Source: an uncultured Oscillospiraceae bacterium
Lineage (GTDB): Bacteria > Bacillota > Clostridia > Oscillospirales > Oscillospiraceae
Length of the DNA stretch: 64,000 bases
Direction: 5' to 3'
Assembly: GCA_934636865.1 (NCBI GenBank)
Contig: CAKUBI010000007.1
Coordinates: 1 to 64,000 of the forward strand
In this document: positions 27,269 through 34,884 of the stretch, in pieces
How positions within the stretch are numbered: position 1 is the first letter of the stretch
Layout: the number at the start of each line of letters is the position of its first letter
The notes under the pieces: generated by a model
Seen by the model: the letters and a program-made list of their open reading frames with translations, nothing else
Told to the model about the DNA's origin: nothing
The model's database searches: none
Program-made: the position numbers and the translations under genes

Positions 27269-28135
27269 ATGGACTATTTCTACAACTTCTGCGGCGTCCG
27301 CTTCCGCGTTTCGGCGGAGGGCCCCATGTGGGAGGACGCGCAGACCGAACAATTCCATATCCCGCCCTGCGCGCCGGACGTGACGATCGACGTTACCTCC
27401 GCGCCGGAGCTTTGTCCCCCCGCGGGCGAATTTCTTGGCCGAAGGGGAGAGAAGTCCGTCTGGCACGACGGGCAGACCGTCACGCGGCAGACGCAGGACA
27501 TGTTCCGCAGCTTTCCGCACCTGAGCGTCCGCTACGCGCTCGGGGGTTCCAACAAGGTGCGCGCGATCGCGCGCGAGGATTGCTGGCGCTGGGCCACGCG
27601 CTCGTCATTCTTCTGGCCGGGTGTCGCGCTGCCCCAGCTCCTTCTGCCGTTCCGCACGCTCGTGTTCCACGCCTCCTATGTCGGCTGCGACGGCGGCGCG
27701 ATGCTCTTCACTGCGCCAAGCGGCACGGGCAAGTCCACGCAGGCCGAGCTCTGGCGCGTCCACCGCGGCGCGCGGGTGCTCAACGGCGACAAGGCCGCCG
27801 TCCGGATGGACGGCGCACCGATGGCGCACGGCATGCCGTTTTCCGGCACGAGCGGCATCTGCGAGAACGTCTCGCTGCCGCTGCGGTGCATCGTCGTGCT
27901 TTCGCAGGCGCCGGAAAACACCGTCTGCCGTCTGGGACCCAGCGCGGCCATCGCGGCGCTGTGCCCGAATGTCTTTGCCGACCAGTCGGTCGCGGAGGAG
28001 TGGCACACGGCGCTCAACCTGCTGCTCGACCTTGCGGCAAGCGTGCCGGTCTATGCGCTCGCCTGCACGCCGGATGAGCGCGCGGTCCGCGCGCTGGAGC
28101 AGGCGATGGCGCGCGACGGCCTAATCTCACTATGA
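27269..28135 (+). CDS. HPr-kinase-like / PEP-carboxykinase-fold protein
   Basis: A 288-residue protein of the HprK-like P-loop family found beside peptide-modification genes. The C-terminal half carries a Walker A loop APSGTGKST (about 149-157), a conserved His in VFHASYV (134), NGDKAAVR with D174, and GMPFSGTSGICEN (about 188-200). The N-terminal 100 residues are a separate variable domain. It is too divergent to be the catabolite-control HprK. Related proteins in lasso-peptide clusters phosphorylate the precursor; a similar peptide-kinase role here is inference. AAAGGA precedes the ATG. The radical SAM gene follows after 16 bases. Confidence 0.75.
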   Translation: MDYFYNFCGVRFRVSAEGPMWEDAQTEQFHIPPCAPDVTIDVTSAPELCPPAGEFLGRRGEKSVWHDGQTVTRQTQDMFRSFPHLSVRYALGGSNKVRAIAREDCWRWATRSSFFWPGVALPQLLLPFRTLVFHASYVGCDGGAMLFTAPSGTGKSTQAELWRVHRGARVLNGDKAAVRMDGAPMAHGMPFSGTSGICENVSLPLRCIVVLSQAPENTVCRLGPSAAIAALCPNVFADQSVAEEWHTALNLLLDLAASVPVYALACTPDERAVRALEQAMARDGLISL

Positions 28136-28151
28136 CAACAAGGAGGCGCAC

Positions 28152-29288
28152 ATGAACGCCTATCAAGCATATAGTCAGCTGCTGTTCGCCAAGGCGGGCA
28201 GCCGCGGCGTGCCGCTTTCCGGCACCTTCGAGCTGACGCCGCGCTGCAACCTCGACTGCCGGATGTGCTACATCCACCGTCGCGAAAACGACGCCGCCGC
28301 GCTGAGGAGAGAGGCCTCCGCCGCCGAATGGCTGGCGCTGGCGGAGGAATGCTGCCGCGAGGGAACGCTGCTGCTCCTGCTCACGGGCGGCGAGCCGCTG
28401 CTGCGGCCGGACTTCCGCGAAATTTACACGGGCTGCAAGCGCATGGGGCTGATGGTCTCCATCAACTCGAACGCAACGCTGCTGAACGACAAAATGGTCG
28501 ATTTTCTGGCCGCGGACCCGCCCGCGCGCGTAAACATCACGCTCTACGGCGCGTCGGGCGAGACCTATGGCGCGCTCTGCGGCGATCCGACGGCGTATGA
28601 GCGCGCGGTGCGCGCGATCCTTGCGCTGCAAAGCGCGGGCGTGCTCGTCAAGCTCAACTGCTCCGTCACGCCCTACAACCGCCAGGACGCTGACAGGATC
28701 TACGCCTTTGCGCACGAGCATAAGCTGCCCGTGCAGGCGGCGAGCTACATGTTCCCGCCCGTGCGCGCGTGCGAGCACGGCTGCTACGCGCCCGACCGGC
28801 TCACGCCGGAGCAGGCCGCCGAGGAAAAGCTCCGCTACGACAAGTCCCGTTTCACGCCCGACGAGCTTCGCAGGCGCTGGGGCGCACTGCTCAAAGGGGA
28901 GAGCGTCCCCGATCCGGACAGCGAGTGTCAGGAGCTGCCGACCGAGCGCATCCGCTGCCGCGCGGGCAGCAGCACCTTCTGGGTGACGTGGGACCGCCAG
29001 CTGCGGCCCTGCGGCATGATGACGGAACCCGGCGTTCCGCTCGCACCGGGCGGCTTCGGCGAGAGCTGGCGCGAGATCCGCCGAAAGCGAGAGGAGATCA
29101 TGGTGCCCGCCAAATGCAGCGCCTGCGCGATGTCGCACGCCTGCGACCAGTGTGCGGCGGTCTGCTATGCCGAGAGCGGCAGCTTCACCGCAGCGCCTGC
29201 ATACATGTGCGAGCAGACAAGCTGTTTCCTTTCCAAAATTCGCAAGGATCCGATCTGGAAAATGCCGGAAAACGGCGGCAAAAATTGA
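28152..29288 (+). CDS. Radical SAM/SPASM peptide-modifying enzyme
   Basis: A 378-residue protein. The 4Fe-4S radical SAM site is RCNLDCRMCY (C32, C36, C39), followed by LTGGEPLLRPDF. A SPASM-type C-terminal region holds many cysteines for auxiliary clusters (CQELPTERIRC, RPCGMM, KCSACAMSHACDQC, AVCY and CEQTSC). SPASM enzymes commonly install thioether or C-C links in ribosomal peptides, so the upstream Cys peptide is the natural substrate. The PqqD-like protein three genes later would present the leader. AAGGAGG precedes the ATG. The exact reaction cannot be read from the sequence. Confidence 0.88.
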   Translation: MNAYQAYSQLLFAKAGSRGVPLSGTFELTPRCNLDCRMCYIHRRENDAAALRREASAAEWLALAEECCREGTLLLLLTGGEPLLRPDFREIYTGCKRMGLMVSINSNATLLNDKMVDFLAADPPARVNITLYGASGETYGALCGDPTAYERAVRAILALQSAGVLVKLNCSVTPYNRQDADRIYAFAHEHKLPVQAASYMFPPVRACEHGCYAPDRLTPEQAAEEKLRYDKSRFTPDELRRRWGALLKGESVPDPDSECQELPTERIRCRAGSSTFWVTWDRQLRPCGMMTEPGVPLAPGGFGESWREIRRKREEIMVPAKCSACAMSHACDQCAAVCYAESGSFTAAPAYMCEQTSCFLSKIRKDPIWKMPENGGKN

Positions 29289-29313
29289 CAAAGCGGCTAT
29301 GTCGTGATAGTAT
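29285..29313 (+). promoter_or_regulatory. Internal sigma-A promoter ahead of the exporter gene
   Basis: A perfect TTGACA (-35, 29285-29290) overlaps the radical SAM stop codon. It is followed by a 17-base spacer and TAGTAT (-10, 29308-29313). A small GGCTC/GAGCC hairpin lies downstream near 29325-29345. It would transcribe the exporter and everything to galE independently of the peptide gene. Confidence 0.65.
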
Positions 29314-29375
29314 GAAAAATTGACAGGCTCATAAAATTCGAGCCGAAAATTGCACAGAGGACGGGCAGGGAAGCG

Positions 29376-31079
29376 ATGGAACGCCTTCGAAGGATCCAAC
29401 AGAAAATCAAAGAGGGCGCGCTTCGGGAGCTGCTGCGCGAGGGCCGGTGGGTGCTTGGCTACATCCGCCGCTACCGCGCCGTGGTGGCGATCCATATCCT
29501 GCTGGGCGTGCTGTCCACGCTCATGAGCCTTGGCACGAGCGTCGCGTCCAAGTATCTTATCGACGCGGTGACGGGCTACAAGGCGGGGCTGATCGGCACG
29601 GCAGCCGCCGCGATGGCGGGCATGCTGCTGCTCGGCATCCTGCTGCGCAGCGTTTCCTCGCGCGTGGGCGCGCGCATCAACATCCGCGTGCAGAACGAAA
29701 TTCAGGCTGAGGTCTACCACCGCGTGCTGGAAACGGCGTGGGAGCCGCTGGAAAAGTTCCGTCCGGGGGACCTGCTCAACCGTCTCAGCGGCGATGTGAG
29801 CGCGGTCGCGGGCGGCGTAACGGGCTTTGCGCCGGGGCTGATCTCCGGCATGGTGCAGTTTCTCGGCGCGCTCGCGATCATGCTGTGGTATGATCCCACA
29901 ATGGCGCTCATCGCGCTCGTCGCGGTGCCGGTCTCGGCCATTTTCTCTCGCCTGCTGGTCGGCAGGATGCGCGAGCACAACAAGCAGATGAAGGCCATTT
30001 CGAGCGACATGATGTCGTTTTACGAGGATTCGCTGAGCAACATCACAAGCATCAAGGGCTTTGACATCACCGATCTTTTCTACCGCCGGATGCTCCGTTT
30101 GCAGGCGCGCTACCGGACGGAATACCTTGATTACAACCGCTTCTCGGTGCGCACGTCGGCATTTTTGTCGCTGATGGGCACGGCGGTGTCTGCCGGATGC
30201 TTCGGCTGGGGCGTTTACCGGCTGTGGAGCGGCGCGATCACCTATGGCTCGCTGACGATGTTTCTGCAGCTGGCTTCCGCGCTGAGCTCGTCGTTTTCGG
30301 CGCTCATCTCGCTCGTGTCCACGGCAATCTCCATCTCCACGTCCGCGGGGCGCGTGATGGCTGTGACGGAGCTGCCGGCAGAAAACGCCGGGCAGACGCC
30401 GGAGGGCACGCTGGACGATGTGTCCGTCGCGCTCACGGGCGTTGGCTTTTCCTATCAGAATGGCGAGCGCGTGCTCGCAAACGTTGACTTTCACGCAGAA
30501 CCCGGCGAGCTCGTGGCGCTGACCGGCCCCTCCGGCGAGGGAAAGACCACGATGCTGCGGCTGCTGCTGGGGCTTGTCGCCCCGCAGGAGGGCAGGGCGG
30601 AGCTTAAACGCGGAGACGAGCGCTTCACGCTCTCCGCCGCGACGCGGCGAGCCTTTGCCTATGTGCCGCAGGGCAACAGCATGTTTGCCGGGACGATCCG
30701 CGACAACCTGTGCCTGACCGCGCCGGATGCGGACGACGAGACACTCTGGAGCGCGCTGCGCGCCGCCTGTGCGGATGAGTTCGTCTCCGCGCTGCCGCAG
30801 GGGCTCGACTACATGGTCGGCGGGCGCGGAAAGGGCCTGTCCGAGGGACAGGCGCAGCGCCTTGCCATCGCGCGGGCGCTGCTGCGCGGCGCGCCCATCC
30901 TGCTGCTGGACGAGGCGACCTCCGCGCTGGATGAAGCGACGGAGGAGCGGCTCCTTAAAAGCCTGATGGAAAGCCGATACGTGCACACCTGCATTTTTGT
31001 CACCCACCGGCCGGGCACGGCCGCCATCTGCACGCGGCGCTGCCGCGTGGACGGCGGACACGTGCGGGAGGAAGCGTGA
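29376..31079 (+). CDS. ABC exporter, fused permease and ATPase
   Basis: A 567-residue half-transporter. About six membrane helices occupy residues 25-320 (ABC type-1 fold). The nucleotide-binding domain has Walker A GPSGEGKTT, Q-loop YVPQGNSMF, signature GLSEGQAQR, Walker B ILLLDEATSALDE and switch His in VTHRPG. There is no N-terminal C39 peptidase domain, so leader removal would need another protease, and a peptidase-like gene follows directly. Export of the modified peptide is the likely role. The stop overlaps the next start region. Confidence 0.9.
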   Translation: MERLRRIQQKIKEGALRELLREGRWVLGYIRRYRAVVAIHILLGVLSTLMSLGTSVASKYLIDAVTGYKAGLIGTAAAAMAGMLLLGILLRSVSSRVGARINIRVQNEIQAEVYHRVLETAWEPLEKFRPGDLLNRLSGDVSAVAGGVTGFAPGLISGMVQFLGALAIMLWYDPTMALIALVAVPVSAIFSRLLVGRMREHNKQMKAISSDMMSFYEDSLSNITSIKGFDITDLFYRRMLRLQARYRTEYLDYNRFSVRTSAFLSLMGTAVSAGCFGWGVYRLWSGAITYGSLTMFLQLASALSSSFSALISLVSTAISISTSAGRVMAVTELPAENAGQTPEGTLDDVSVALTGVGFSYQNGERVLANVDFHAEPGELVALTGPSGEGKTTMLRLLLGLVAPQEGRAELKRGDERFTLSAATRRAFAYVPQGNSMFAGTIRDNLCLTAPDADDETLWSALRAACADEFVSALPQGLDYMVGGRGKGLSEGQAQRLAIARALLRGAPILLLDEATSALDEATEERLLKSLMESRYVHTCIFVTHRPGTAAICTRRCRVDGGHVREEA

Positions 31080-31546
31080 TGGAGCGCGCGGATCTGCGCG
31101 TGGACACCGCGCTTTTGATGGAGCAGTATCGAGAACTGCTCGAGACGGTCGATACGCTGCCGCTGCAGGTCACCGGCAGCAGCATGACGCCCTTTCTCGC
31201 CCCCGGACGCGACAGCGTCCTTCTCACAAAGCCGGGCGAGCGGCTGCGCCGGGGCGATATCGCGCTCTACCGGCGCGATAGTGGGTCCTACATCATGCAC
31301 CGCGTTTATCGCTGCGGCAGCGACGGGAGCTATGAGATGCTCGGCGACGCGCAGCAGGTGATCGAGCGCGGCATCCGCCGCGAGCAGATCATTGCCGTTG
31401 CCTGCGCGGCGCGGCGCAAGGGAAAAGAGCAGAAGCCGGGGTGCTTCTGGTGGGAGTTTTTCGCCCGCGTCTGGATCCGCATCGTGCCGCTCCGACCGGT
31501 GCTGCGCGGGCTTTACAGCAGAACATTCGGGAGGAGAAAACAATGA
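31079..31546 (+). CDS. S24/S26-family signal-peptidase-like protein
   Basis: A 155-residue protein of the LexA/signal-peptidase fold. The nucleophile box is TGSSMTPFL (Ser-Met), then GDIALYRRDSGSYIMHRVYR, where His replaces the usual lysine base, as in SipW/archaeal-type signal peptidases. A hydrophobic Trp-rich C-terminal stretch (WWEFFARVWIRIVPL) may lie at the membrane. The ATG follows GGAGGA, with an overlapping GTG just before it. It lies between the exporter and the PqqD-like gene, so processing of the exported peptide is the likely job; this is inference. Confidence 0.78.
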   Translation: MERADLRVDTALLMEQYRELLETVDTLPLQVTGSSMTPFLAPGRDSVLLTKPGERLRRGDIALYRRDSGSYIMHRVYRCGSDGSYEMLGDAQQVIERGIRREQIIAVACAARRKGKEQKPGCFWWEFFARVWIRIVPLRPVLRGLYSRTFGRRKQ

Positions 31547-31818
31547 AGGCATCGAAGGACTTTATCCTGCGCGAGATCGCGGGAGAGTACATTCTGGTCC
31601 CCGCGGGGGCCGCTTCGACCAGGCTCAACGGGCTCATCACGCTCAATGAGCTGGGCTGGTTCATCTTCAAGACGCTGGAAACGGAGCAGACACTCGACAG
31701 CCTGACCGATGCGATCACGGCGGAATACGACGTGGCGCGCGAGGTGGCGCGCGCGGACGCGCTGGAATTTTTACAGCAGCTCGACAAGGCCGGCGCGCTG
31801 GAGGGCGCTCCGGAATGA
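31543..31818 (+). CDS. PqqD-like peptide-binding protein
   Basis: A 91-residue protein with the PqqD fold, a winged-helix-like leader-peptide recognition element. It has the typical start DFILREIAGEYILVP and the core LITLNELGWFIFKTL followed by an acidic helix. PqqD proteins hold the precursor leader for radical SAM enzymes. The chosen ATG overlaps the preceding stop (ATGA) and follows GGAGG; the frame is open upstream but without a ribosome site. Its stop overlaps the next gene as well. Confidence 0.82.
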   Translation: MKASKDFILREIAGEYILVPAGAASTRLNGLITLNELGWFIFKTLETEQTLDSLTDAITAEYDVAREVARADALEFLQQLDKAGALEGAPE

Positions 31819-32564
31819 TCGACATCCACGCCCACATCCTGCCGGGGGTGGACGACGGCTCGCCGTCGCTGACTTCCTCACTCGAAATGGCGCGTCTGGC
31901 GGTCGAGAGCGGCGTAACGGCGATGATCGCGACGCCGCACTGCAACCTGCCGGAAAGCGATGAGCCGCTCTGGGCCGATGTGCTGACACGCTGCGAGCAG
32001 GATCTTTCCCAAACGCTTGCGCGGGAGGGCATCGAGCTGACACTCTGCGCGGGCATGGAGATCTTCGGCACGCAGGATACGCCGGAAAAGCTGCGCGACG
32101 GCAGGCTCTGCACGCTCGCCTCGTCGCGGTATCCGCTCATCGAGTTTCCGTTCCACAACTACGGGCGCGAAGCGAGCGAGATCCTTGCGCGCGTGCTCTC
32201 TATGGGGCTGCGCCCCATTGTCGCGCACCCGGAGCGCTACCGCTACACGCAGGAGGAGCCGCGGCTTTTGAATCTCTGGGTGGATATGGGCTGCCTTTTA
32301 CAGGTGAACCGGGGGAGCCTTCTCGGGCGCTTCGGCGCGCGGGAGGAGGCGCTGGGCCACAGCCTGATCGAGCGCGGCTTCGCCGCCTTTGTTGCAAGCG
32401 ACGCGCACACGAGCGTAGTGCGTACCCCCTGGATGCGCGACGTGCAGGAGCTGCTGCGGCGCGAATATTCGCCGCGCACGGCGCAATTGCTCCTTCAGGA
32501 GCACGCGGAGAAGGTCCTCCGCAACGAAACGATCGAAATGGACGAACCGGACTGGTTCGATTAA
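31815..32564 (+). CDS. PHP-family tyrosine-protein phosphatase (CpsB/YwqE)
   Basis: A 249-residue metal-dependent phosphatase. The PHP motifs are DIHAHILPGVDDG (metal His/Asp), ATPHCN, the Glu of GMEIFG, AHPERYR and SDAHT. CpsB/YwqE enzymes remove phosphate from the tyrosine tails of BY-kinases that control polysaccharide chain synthesis, and two such kinases are encoded 1 and 2.5 kb downstream. It overlaps the PqqD-like gene by four bases, which physically joins the peptide genes to the polysaccharide genes. Confidence 0.92.
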   Translation: MIDIHAHILPGVDDGSPSLTSSLEMARLAVESGVTAMIATPHCNLPESDEPLWADVLTRCEQDLSQTLAREGIELTLCAGMEIFGTQDTPEKLRDGRLCTLASSRYPLIEFPFHNYGREASEILARVLSMGLRPIVAHPERYRYTQEEPRLLNLWVDMGCLLQVNRGSLLGRFGAREEALGHSLIERGFAAFVASDAHTSVVRTPWMRDVQELLRREYSPRTAQLLLQEHAEKVLRNETIEMDEPDWFD

Positions 32565-32578
32565 GGGAGAAATGAAAC

Positions 32579-33412
32579 GTGGGAGCTAAGGGAAAGAAGG
32601 CACTTTTGGCGCTGGTGCTGCTCTGCTGCGCGGCCTTTGCCGCGTTCCAGTATCTGAGCCGCCAGCGCATCGACCGCGAGCCGCCGCAGATCACCATGGC
32701 GCAGGACGAGCTGAGCCTGTCGGTGAAGGACCCGCAAGAAAAGCTGCTCGAGGGCGTCAGCGCGACGGACGCGCAGGACGGCGACGTGACGGATTCGCTC
32801 GTGGTGGAATCCGTGCGCGGGATCGTATCGGACAAGCGCTTTACGGTGACGTATGCCGCCTTTGACGCGGCAGGCAACGTGACCAAGGCGCAGCGGACGG
32901 TCTGCTACACGGATTATACGTCGCCGCGCTTCGTGCTCACCGCGCCGCTCATCTTCCATGAGGGCGCGTCGCTCGATGTGTTCGCGCCGCTCGGCGCGAA
33001 GGACGTGTTCGACGGCAGCCTCAAAGACCGCATCAAGGGCACGCTCGTGAGCGGCGAGTCCCAGGTCTCGCAGGCGGGGAACTACACCGTTGAGTTCCGC
33101 GTAACCAACAGCCTTGGCGATACCTCGTACCTCACCGCGCCCGTGCAGGTCCTGCCCGCCGGAAGCAGCGGCGCGGAGCTTGAGCTGTCAAGCTATATTA
33201 CTTACCTCAAGAAGAACGCAGATTTTGTTCCGGAGTACTATTTGAAGGACCTTGTCGTCAACGGGCAGACCGTTTCGCTGGGCAACGCCGGCACGCCGTC
33301 GGTCTCATCGAACGTTGACATGACGAAAAGCGGGACCTACTGGGTGGATTTCACAGTGCCCTACGGGCAGTACACCGCCCGCACAAGACTTCTGGTCGTG
33401 GTGGAGGATTGA
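32579..33412 (+). CDS. Membrane-anchored Ig-like (DUF5011-type) protein
   Basis: A 277-residue protein with an N-terminal membrane anchor (KALLALVLLCCAAFAAFQYL, about 7-26) and an extracellular part of two or three Ig-like beta domains. The segments VSATDAQDGDVTDSL and GAKDVFDGSL are typical of DUF5011/HYR-like surface repeats. The start is GTG, with AAGGGAGA at the right distance; the only nearby ATG gives a five-codon frame. Its place between CpsB and the Wzz/kinase genes suggests a structural or assembly role in polysaccharide export; this is inference. Confidence 0.7.
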   Translation: MGAKGKKALLALVLLCCAAFAAFQYLSRQRIDREPPQITMAQDELSLSVKDPQEKLLEGVSATDAQDGDVTDSLVVESVRGIVSDKRFTVTYAAFDAAGNVTKAQRTVCYTDYTSPRFVLTAPLIFHEGASLDVFAPLGAKDVFDGSLKDRIKGTLVSGESQVSQAGNYTVEFRVTNSLGDTSYLTAPVQVLPAGSSGAELELSSYITYLKKNADFVPEYYLKDLVVNGQTVSLGNAGTPSVSSNVDMTKSGTYWVDFTVPYGQYTARTRLLVVVED

Positions 33413-33414
33413 GC

Positions 33415-34884
33415 ATGGCTGAAGAGAAAATGACAGAGCAGGAAGGGCAGATCGAGCTTTTGTCCTTCGACCCGGTCGTGGCCGTGCTCGACGTGCTGCG
33501 GCGCTGGTATCTCATCGCGGCGGTCGCGCTGATCGCGGCGCTGGGCGTCTACACGGCGACAGAGCTGACCTACGAGCCGCAGTACACGACGGAGACGACC
33601 TTCGTCGTGTCCATGCAGGAAAGCTCGGCGTCGGTCTTTCAGAATCTTTCGGCCACGAGCAACCTTGCCTCGATGTTTTCCGAGGTGCTCAACAGCTCGC
33701 TTCTGCGAAAGACCGTAAACGCCTCGCTCGACGGCGAGGTCTTTACCGGGAGCATCACGGCAAACGCCATCGCGGAGACGAACCTTCTGACGATGCGCGT
33801 GACCGACAGCGACCCGCGTGTCGCCTTCCTTGCGACAAAGGCGATCATCGAGCACCATTCCGAGGTCTCCTCTCAGGTGATGGGCGACATCGTGCTCGAG
33901 GTTCTGCAGCAGCCGCGCGTGCCGGGCGCGCCGTCGAATCCGATGCGCGCGCTGAGCAACGCCAAAAAGGCAGCGCTGCTCAGCGCGGTGGGTATGTGCG
34001 CGCTGCTCGCAGCCATCTCCCTGATGCGCGACACCGTGCGCAGCACGCAGGAGGCCCGGCGCAAGCTCGACTGCCGCGTCCTCGCGGAGGTCCGGCACGA
34101 GCGCAAGTACCGCACGCTGCGCTCCTTCCTGCGGCATAAAAAGACCAGCATCCTCATCACAAATCCGCTGACATCGTTTTCCTACACTGAGACCGTCCGC
34201 ACGCTGCGCCGCAAGATCGAGCAGCACATGCCCGACGGCGGCAAGGCCATTTTAGTGACGAGCGTGCTCGAAAACGAGGGCAAATCGACCGTCGCGGTCA
34301 ACCTCGCGCTTTCGATCGCGCAGAAGCGGCGGCGCGTGCTGCTGCTGGACTGCGACCTGCGCAAGCCCGCCTGCTGCAAAATACTGAGCTTCCCGTGGAC
34401 GGGGAGCGGCACGGCGGACGCCGCGCGCGCTTCCATCGCGCCGCAGGAGGCCGTGCAGACCTATGCCGAGGGGCAGACGCTCGACCTTCTTCTTGAGGGC
34501 CGCGCCGTGCGCAGCTCCGCGGAGATCGCGGGCTCGGACGGCATGGCGAAGCTCGTTGCCTGGGCGAAGGCCAACTACGACGTTGTCATCATGGATACGC
34601 CGCCCATGTCCGCCGGTCCCGACGCTGAGAGCCTTGCGGACCTTGCCGATGCGGCGGTGCTGATCGTGCGCCAGAACCAGACCGAGGCCAAGCACCTCAA
34701 CGCCGCGCTCGACGTGCTGCACGCCTCGAACGCGAAGGTGCTCGGCTGCGTGCTCAACGACTGCCGCGAGTCTCTGCTTTCCGAACAGGGCAACTACGGC
34801 TATGGCTATGGCTATGGACATTATGGAAAATACGGCAGGTATGGCCGCTATGGCGCTTACGGCGCGCAGAAGAACGAACAGTGA
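33415..34884 (+). CDS. Wzz-type chain-length regulator fused to BY-kinase (first copy)
   Basis: A 489-residue protein. A Wzz-like domain with two membrane helices (about 32-50 and 187-205) flanks an extracellular part, followed by a cytosolic bacterial tyrosine kinase. The kinase has a Walker A variant SVLENEGKST, Walker A' LLLDCDLRKP and Walker B VVIMDTPPMS. The C-terminal tail is an autophosphorylation cluster of alternating Tyr and Gly/Arg/Lys residues over the last 30 residues. The start follows GGAGG. It is likely a partner of the CpsB phosphatase upstream. Unlike the split CapA/CapB systems, membrane and kinase parts are fused, as in proteobacterial Wzc. Confidence 0.9.
   Translation: MAEEKMTEQEGQIELLSFDPVVAVLDVLRRWYLIAAVALIAALGVYTATELTYEPQYTTETTFVVSMQESSASVFQNLSATSNLASMFSEVLNSSLLRKTVNASLDGEVFTGSITANAIAETNLLTMRVTDSDPRVAFLATKAIIEHHSEVSSQVMGDIVLEVLQQPRVPGAPSNPMRALSNAKKAALLSAVGMCALLAAISLMRDTVRSTQEARRKLDCRVLAEVRHERKYRTLRSFLRHKKTSILITNPLTSFSYTETVRTLRRKIEQHMPDGGKAILVTSVLENEGKSTVAVNLALSIAQKRRRVLLLDCDLRKPACCKILSFPWTGSGTADAARASIAPQEAVQTYAEGQTLDLLLEGRAVRSSAEIAGSDGMAKLVAWAKANYDVVIMDTPPMSAGPDAESLADLADAAVLIVRQNQTEAKHLNAALDVLHASNAKVLGCVLNDCRESLLSEQGNYGYGYGYGHYGKYGRYGRYGAYGAQKNEQ

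Noticed and set aside
27223-28077. Alternative frame over the HprK-like gene
   Set aside because: Its translation is Arg/Ala-rich with no motif, while the HprK-like frame has a Walker loop and a ribosome site.
26925-29288. Lasso-peptide cluster, because HprK-like kinases occur there
   Set aside because: No asparagine-synthetase-like cyclase or transglutaminase-like protease gene is present; radical SAM and PqqD genes point to another RiPP type.
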